From Delphinapterus leucas (taxonomy: Eukaryota; Chordata; Mammalia; Artiodactyla; Monodontidae), in NCBI RefSeq assembly GCF_002288925.2, contig NW_022098031.1, positions 5,761,371 through 5,825,370 on the forward strand: a stretch of 64,000 nucleotides of DNA, read 5' to 3'. Below the pieces are notes generated by a model. It was not told the origin of the DNA. It did no database searches and saw only the letters and a list, made by a program, of their open reading frames with translations. Shown piece by piece: positions 58,250-64,000 of the stretch. Numbering within the stretch: the stretch's first letter is position 1; each line of letters begins with the position of its first letter. Made by a program: the position numbers and the translations under genes.

Positions 58250-58489
58250 ATATATACTATCTTTTTATTATAATAGAATTGTGAAGCCAAAGAGGATTAA
58301 TTGTTTAAGGTACTATAGAAAATTCAACCACCTAGTACAAACATATTTTACATCTGTAGGATGCAAACTTGATTTTCTCTAAACTAACACTTAACAAATG
58401 TAGATTCTTATACAGGCACAGTCTCAGTGTTATAAGCAAACAGTCCTGATTTTTAAAAAATCTAATATTAGAGAAAGGCTCTGGTTTAA
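58250..58489. other. Unique sequence
   Basis: Nothing recognised. Confidence 0.3.
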
Positions 58490-58740
58490 GCAGCATAGCA
58501 TAGCATTAAGAGCCTAGATGCTAGAGACAGATGGCCTGAGTTCAAGTCCTGGCTTTACAGCTTATCTGTGTGACCTCTGGAAAGCTACTCTCTCTTTCTG
58601 TGCTTCTATTCCCTCCTCTGTAAAATGAGATTAGTAATAATAACTGTCCTAGAAGTTTGTGTGTGGAGATTAGATGAGTTGATATGGGTGTATCATCCTG
58701 GTTCAGTGAAGAAAATAGTAACTGTTCTAGGTACTAAAAA
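58490..58740 (+). repeat. MIR SINE, nearly full length
   Basis: 'ggcctgagttcaagtcctgg', 'atctgtgtgacctctggaaa', 'ccctcctctgtaaaatgaga' and 'agtaactgttctaggtac' follow MIRb in sense orientation. Confidence 0.92.
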
Positions 58741-59175
58741 TAAAGAGAGAAGCAGTACAAGGAATGGATTGGAAATATATTGGAAGAGGTGGAGGAACAA
58801 CAGGAACATCACCCAGAGATAGTAACCTCAGGAAGTTGCTACTGCCCTAAGGAGATCCACAATTGTCCATGATGCCACCCGTGTGCCTTTGCTGCAACTG
58901 TTACTGCTAGAACTGCCACTGTTGCCACTGAGACGTAACACTGGTGCCCTGGGAACCCAAGATCTTTACTCCTATTGCTGCAGTGGCTGAAACCACAGTG
59001 GATATTGCTGGAGTGTGGGCTTGCCTACCAATGCTGGAGCCAGAAGTATCATCATTCTCCCATCTTTCCCTTTCTAATCTCAGACAAGAGCCTCTCATTA
59101 GTAACTGAGCTGGCAGAGTCTGGGAAATGTTGTTCTCTAAGCTTGTAGTACAGAAGACAACAAAAAAGAATGAGA
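58741..59175. other. Unassigned GC-richer block with CTG/CAC triplet bias
   Basis: 58880-59060 has many CTG/GCC/CAC triplets ('actgccactgttgccactga'). It may belong to an ancient repeat I cannot name. The minus-strand frame at 58907-59098 reflects this composition only. Confidence 0.35.
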
Positions 59176-60389
59176 ATAGAGCCAGGAACTAACAAACAAT
59201 ATCTGAAACAACAGATGAAGCCCAAAGAACAAGTCCTGGCACATAAGAACTGTTGCTAGTATTAGACTTATTTTTCACTTTTTTAATAAATAGTCTTAGA
59301 TGAAGACTCAATAATGACTGAATTTAGAATAAGTATTGATTTAACTTAAATTTTGTGGTAACATGTGTACCCTCTTCCCTATTCTTTTTAATAGACTGTA
59401 ATCTTTAACCCAACCTCTGTTCAAAGCACTGCTGTCAATGGATATCTTATATTTTCAAAAATTCTAATCTGCTGCTACCAAAATGTTTTATCCCAGTTCC
59501 AATTTGAATTTCAACTGATGTTGAATTTTAGAAACATGGGGCTTATGATACTTTATTGCCATAATCCAAGTCTTTTTACCTTTAGGTTTTAGAGCCCAAT
59601 TTTTCAGAGTTACATTATTTTTTTGCTTGGTAACGACTTCCAATGTAAGTCGAGGTTGAGATATCAAATATAAGAACTGTCTAGCTAGTCTTTTCCAGAT
59701 CCTAGATTAAGGAAGTGCTTTTGTGATAATTGGTCACATCTGGCAGTGGCGCTTACATCACTTTACATGTGTAGAATAATAAGTAGATTGAAATACCAGC
59801 AAAAGAATTTTGCCTTCTGGTCACATTTCAAGTGAGTACATTTCTAAATAAGTAACACACATTTTAGAACTGTGTTTGTAATGTCTAATTTCCCATAAAA
59901 TATAATTTTAACATCTCCATCTGCTTTTGCAATCAAGAATTAGAGAAATATATACAAATGAGCAAGATAGAAATACCATCTAAATATATTCTGTAACAGT
60001 ATTAGGATCACCTTGAACTGTATTATGTCAGAAAAGTTTATTTATTGTATTTAAATTGCTCTACTTTTGACATTCAGAAAACAACCTGAAATTAACAGTA
60101 CTAACATTTTTAGTAATACTATTTTCTTCTTTCTTGTATCTCTCCATATAGAAGTGGATATCTAAAGTAATTCATAAATTCTTATGCTATGACCCTGAAG
60201 ATGAATACATATGCCAGAAATGCTAATAAAATTGAGAAAAGTTGTCAATTAAATATCACACATTTTATTTTGTACTTTTATTGAATGATTTAAAATACCT
60301 TCATTGTATCCTTTTGGAATTTTGAACTTGAAAATGTAAGAAAGTACCGTTATACTCTAGACACTTAAGATATGGAATACATTATGAAA
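59176..60389. other. Mostly unique sequence
   Basis: A MIR-like scrap, 'agtcctggcacataagaact', lies at about 59232-59251. Otherwise nothing recognised. Confidence 0.4.
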
Positions 60390-60403
60390 AACAATGTCAT
60401 TTT

Positions 60404-60745
60404 CTTTTTAAATCTTGTTAGTATTTTTTTTTAATAAGCAGATACTCATTTTTAATTATTCATTTATTTATTTATTTATTTCTGGCTGTGTTGAGTCTTC
60501 GTTTCTGTGCAAGGGCTTTCTCTAGTTGTGGCAAGCGGGGGCCACTCTTCATCGCGGTGCGCGGGCTTCTCACCATCGCGGCCTCTCTTGTTGCGGAGCA
60601 CAGGCTCCAGACGCGCAGGCTCAGTAGTTGTGGCTCATGGGTCTAGTTGCTCTGCGGCATGTGGGATCTTCCCAGGCCAGGGCTCGAACCCGTGTCCCCT
60701 GCATCGGCAGGCAGATTCTCAACCACTGTGCCACCAGGGAAGCCC
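60404..60745 (-). mobile_element. CHR-family SINE with extra sequence beyond its tail
   Basis: The minus-strand SINE runs from 'gggcttccctggtggcacag' (reverse, ending at 60745) to an (ATTT)n tail at about 60462-60480. A perfect 14-bp target-site duplication, AACAATGTCATTTT, lies at 60390-60403 and 60746-60759. Between tail and duplication lie about 55 bases (60404-60458) that are not SINE. B box on minus at about 60681-60691. Plus-strand frames of 70-84 codons are translated SINE. Confidence 0.95.
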
Positions 60746-60804
60746 AACAATGTCATTTTGACTCAAGGAAAAGTAAGGAAAAGGAAGAGTGTGCCAGCAT
60801 TTTT

Positions 60805-60885
60805 AAACACTTTATTTATTCATTCAGCAACTATTTATGAAGTACTTATGGTGTGCCAGGCACTGTAAAAGATAGTAGAAACACA
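60805..60885 (-). repeat. L2 3'-end fragment (antisense)
   Basis: 'attcattcagcaactattta' followed by 'atggtgtgccaggcactgta' is the reverse of the LINE-2 3' terminus. Confidence 0.85.
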
Positions 60886-60914
60886 TTACAAAAGAAGAAG
60901 AGACATTTGCCCAC

Positions 60915-61436
60915 TGTGATGGTTAATTTTATATGTCGACTTGACTGGACTAAGAGATGCCCCCAAAGCTGGTAAAATGTTATTTCTATAGATGTCTGTG
61001 AGGGTGTCTCTGGAAGAGATTAACATCTGAATCGGTAGACTGAGGGAAGAAGGTCACCCTTACCAGTGCAGTGGGCATTATTCAATCCACTAAGGGCCTG
61101 GATAGAACAAAACGGTGAAGGGCAAATTTGCTTTCTTTTGCTTAAACTTGGACATCCATTTTCTCCTGCTTTGGACATCAGTGCTCCTGGTTCTCAGGCT
61201 TTGGATTCAGAATGGGACTTACACAGTCAGCTCTTATTATTCTCAGTCAGGCCTTTGAACCCATACTGAATTACACCACAAGCTTTCTTGGTTCTCCAGC
61301 TTGGAGACAGCTGATCATGGAATTTCTCAGCCTCCATAATGCCATGAGCAAATTCCTGTAATAAATCTGCTCTTATATACATATATCTACATATATCCTA
61401 CTGGTTCAATTTCTCTGTAGAACCCTGACTAATATC
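60915..61436 (+). mobile_element. ERV-L/MaLR-class LTR
   Basis: Begins 'tgtgatggttaattttatat', has a polyadenylation-like AATAAA at about 61361, a TA-rich stretch (61375-61398) and ends near 'ccctgactaatatca'. It belongs to a well-known class of mammalian LTRs; I do not give the family name with certainty. It is immediately followed by a primer-binding-site-like TTGGTATTCGGGC and internal sequence, so it is a 5' LTR, not a solo one. No clear target-site duplication on the left. Confidence 0.8.
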
Positions 61437-61439
61437 AAT

Positions 61440-62160
61440 TTTGGTATTCGGGCAGCTCTAGATAAACAGAATTTTATGGATGAGTTTTCTGAATTGGTGC
61501 TGGGGTTTCTGGAATTGCCTCTCCAACATGATTAGATTTGAAGATGTCATGATTCTATGCACTGATAGTCCTAGCTGAAATGTGTAGAGAGATATGCAAA
61601 AATATCTGCATTGAAGACCCTTAATCAATACCTTACAAGAAACAAGGAACTAAGTGACTCTGTATGTGATACTTTTGAATATTTTTGGAAAACTAAGGAA
61701 CATAACGTTGTTGGTTGGTTGCTGCTAATATCACTGAACAAAGTGGTGAAAGAAAACAATGAGCTCAGGGATTCAGATTCTTAGGTCAAGGACTACATAA
61801 ATGACCTAAGAGCATTTGTACGTGCCCTGGAGGAAAGCCTTATCTCTTGTAGCCAGAGGACTGAAATTGCTGAAAATCAAACATAGGACCTCATACTGCT
61901 ATTGGCTGAATTAAGTTGAACTTTTGGCATCACAGCGTGTCTACTGTGATTTAAAGTGAGGGTATTGATTGGGAAAGAATGGGGTCTTGTAAGTTGGGAT
62001 GGGGGATATGTGGGAAAACCCGGATGAAGTGGGGGACTTTGAGCCCCTTAATTCTGAGTCTTCTGTGCCAGTTCAAAAGGTCTTCCCACATCAGGGGAAG
62101 TGGTCTAGTAATCATGGATTTTTAGTTCTGTTTTAAATTTCTGGAGTAAGAAACCACTAT
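61440..62160 (+). pseudogene. Degenerate endogenous retrovirus internal region
   Basis: It follows the LTR directly. The first bases resemble a tRNA-Leu-type primer binding site as used by ERV-L. Between about 61740 and 62040 one plus-strand reading gives a Leu/Glu-rich, coiled-coil-like gag fragment, but it is broken by several stops and frameshifts. No pol or env is visible and no 3' LTR lies within the window. Non-functional relic. Confidence 0.6.
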
Positions 62161-64000
62161 CTACATAACTCTTTCACATAATAATTAACTAGAATGCTGA
62201 GCATTTAGTGTTTAGTCAGTAGATAGTTGTTTATCCTTTGATTAAAGATAGAAAAAGAAAAGGCTCAGTATTGGAACTGATTAACATCTAACAATACTGA
62301 ATAGGTGAATGAGTGACTAACACATAACAATACAGAATTATGTACTTCATTCTGCTGGAAAATCTGAATAAATTTGCATTTAATTAAGAAATGACAAATA
62401 ATTAGGACATTTGACTATCATAATATTTAACTACCTTTTATGAGCATAGAGGAAATTATGGCTGAATAAATATTTAGGTTCTCATATTGGTAAATCAAGT
62501 GGACAGAAGAAGAAAAAAAGCCTGTTATATAATTTGTGCTTTTGAGGCAGGGTAGAAAAGATAAAGAAATGCATTGAGGAGTTCTATTTATAGCTGAAAT
62601 TTCGGAATAGAAAACACTTCTATTAATCTTCCATTCATGACAAATTAAATACATTTTTATTTCAACAGCTTCTTTTGTAACATTTCTTTTTTCCTTGCCT
62701 TTAGCAAAAATGTCTGTCAAGTACAATCTTTCTAATAGTGAGATACCAAACAATAAACAAGCTGGTTAACAAGCTTCCTTATAAGCTTACAGAATCCACA
62801 TGACAATCTACCAGTGGTAAGGAGTACACTCCTTCATCAAAATAAGCTGAAGAAAAAAAAAATGCAGAGGTCATAATATTTAAGAAAAGTGTTGAAAGCT
62901 CTCCTCCTGTTGGTAAGCTGTTAGGTCAAATTCTCCTAGACAGCAGCCATTGTTCTTTCATCTCACTAGTGCAGGGTAAATTGGGGGTGACTGTCTTCAC
63001 TGGCCATGCGTTTATACCTGATTTTTTTCTCTAGTAAATAGAGGATGGGAAAGAAAAACTTGTGAGGGAATGAAGCTTATCTTTAGAGCCCAGGCTCTGT
63101 CCTTTCTTACTTTTTCAGAGACCCAGAGCCTTTCTGCCTTGTCTCATTTCCCTTTTCTCTCAGCCACAAATCAGATGTCTAGAAGCTCTACTTGTGGATG
63201 CAGTTTATTCCAGGGATAGCTTCATACGAAGTTTACGTCTAAAGAAAGCGATCAGTCAAATCATTTGTTACACTTCACCAGGATCTCTTTAAGGGTAGGA
63301 AGCATTACAGGATTATTTTATCACTGGAGTCTCACAAAATGTCTGTAAAAATTTCAGACTAAATATAAGCACTCTTTGAGTTTCCTTAAATTCTCTCATT
63401 CTCATTAACTTTACTGTAAGCTGCTGTAAACATTGAGCTCTTATAAGCAGGAGAGACACAGCAGCCTGTGTACCTTTCTCATCCATAGTGATCCTTTGGG
63501 GTAGGAAACATGGTTGATTCACTCTGTTTAATTGTGGTGAATTTAAATACACTGTGGGAATTTCCATTATGTTTTTCCCAATAATGTATATAAAGTCAGT
63601 GTTTTGTTTTCTTGAAATGAAAAAACAGTCACTCACATTTTGTGACTAATGTGATTAAGTTTATTTTGATCATCATTGCTGTCTATTTTCATCATTCTGA
63701 AAAAAAAAAAGCTTAGTCTCTCTTAAAAGAGCATTCACAGCAGGATCTTGTTGCAGAAACTTCTAATGAGAAATTTAAGTGATTTGCAGAGTTACACCTT
63801 TAGAACTATATTTATATCTAGCATGAAGTGTCCCTTCTCAGTTATGAACCATGGAAACTTGTTTATAGAGCTGGGGACAAAGTGAACAAAAAAAAGGAAG
63901 AAAGGCTATTTTTCTGAAACACAAACAAAATCAACACAGATAACAAAAGTGCAAGCTCCATGAAATCAGCAAAACTGCTTGATTGTTTACAGGCGCTCCT
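62161..64000. other. Unique sequence to the right edge
   Basis: No repeat family recognised. Poly(A) run at about 63701-63711. Two minus-strand frames (62427-62753 and 63313-63636, 107-108 codons) have no known domain and no gene-like context. Confidence 0.45.

Noticed and set aside
62427..62753. 108-codon minus-strand frame (and 63313-63636)
   Set aside because: No domain, unremarkable composition, no nearby gene signals.
1..64000. CRISPR arrays, bacterial operons, ribosome-binding sites, origins
   Set aside because: No regularly spaced repeats; repeat content and composition are those of a mammalian nuclear genome.

Overview
The window is non-coding, AT-rich mammalian genomic DNA. I see no protein-coding gene, no exon set, no structural RNA gene and no CRISPR. 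Every longer reading frame I could interpret lies in a transposon remnant, is a shadow of one, or is a chance frame. The dispersed elements point to a cetacean, most likely a toothed whale. There are five tRNA-Glu-derived SINEs of the CHR family (starting 'ttccctggtggcacagtgg' or 'aattccctg...gtccagtgg'), several of them CpG-rich and intact. The LINE-1 copies carry the cetartiodactyl-type 3' UTR ('aactgattcactttgttata'). No ruminant BovB/ART2 and no pig PRE-1 is visible. The species call is an inference from repeat families recalled from knowledge.

Layout. 0-10 kb: mostly unique AT-rich sequence with a 71-bp tandem duplication (1388-1529), MIR and L2 fossils, one CHR-SINE (2445-2563), old L1M pieces in both orientations and a GA-rich tract (7042-7110). 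10-12 kb: old L1M ORF2 with a young L1 3' end nested in it. 12-14.7 kb: mostly unique, one good MIR. 14.7-17.3 kb: the largest element, a 2.6-kb 5'-truncated minus-strand L1 with a recognisable reverse-transcriptase segment. 17.8-18 kb: a CHR-SINE with an internal duplication. 18-33 kb: mostly unique, with two MaLR-type LTRs (21.7 and 26.9 kb, the second split by a SINE), L2 and MIR. 33-36.2 kb: L1 3' ends, one of them a 5'-inverted (twin-primed) L1. 37.6-40.5 kb: ancient L1 ORF2 on plus, abutting an ancient L1/HAL1-like element on minus with a degenerate ORF1. 40.5-52 kb: mostly unique, with a hAT DNA transposon (46046-46292, perfect 8-bp target-site duplication) and about 1 kb of antisense L2. 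52.4-54.2 kb: ancient L1 holding two nested insertions. 56-61 kb: two CHR-SINEs on the minus strand, an L1-in-L1 nest and MIR. 60.9-62.2 kb: an ERV-L-class LTR with part of its internal region. 62.2-64 kb: unique.

There are no genes working together here. What the window records is a layered insertion history, readable through target-site duplications (TSDs) that I could place to the base for about ten elements. I did not find a new biological system. The most unusual signals are insertion by-products: two poly(A)/poly(T)-only direct-repeat structures, two retroelements with extra 3' sequence inside their TSDs, a twin-primed L1, and a small CpG-dense stretch without stops near 33.6 kb.
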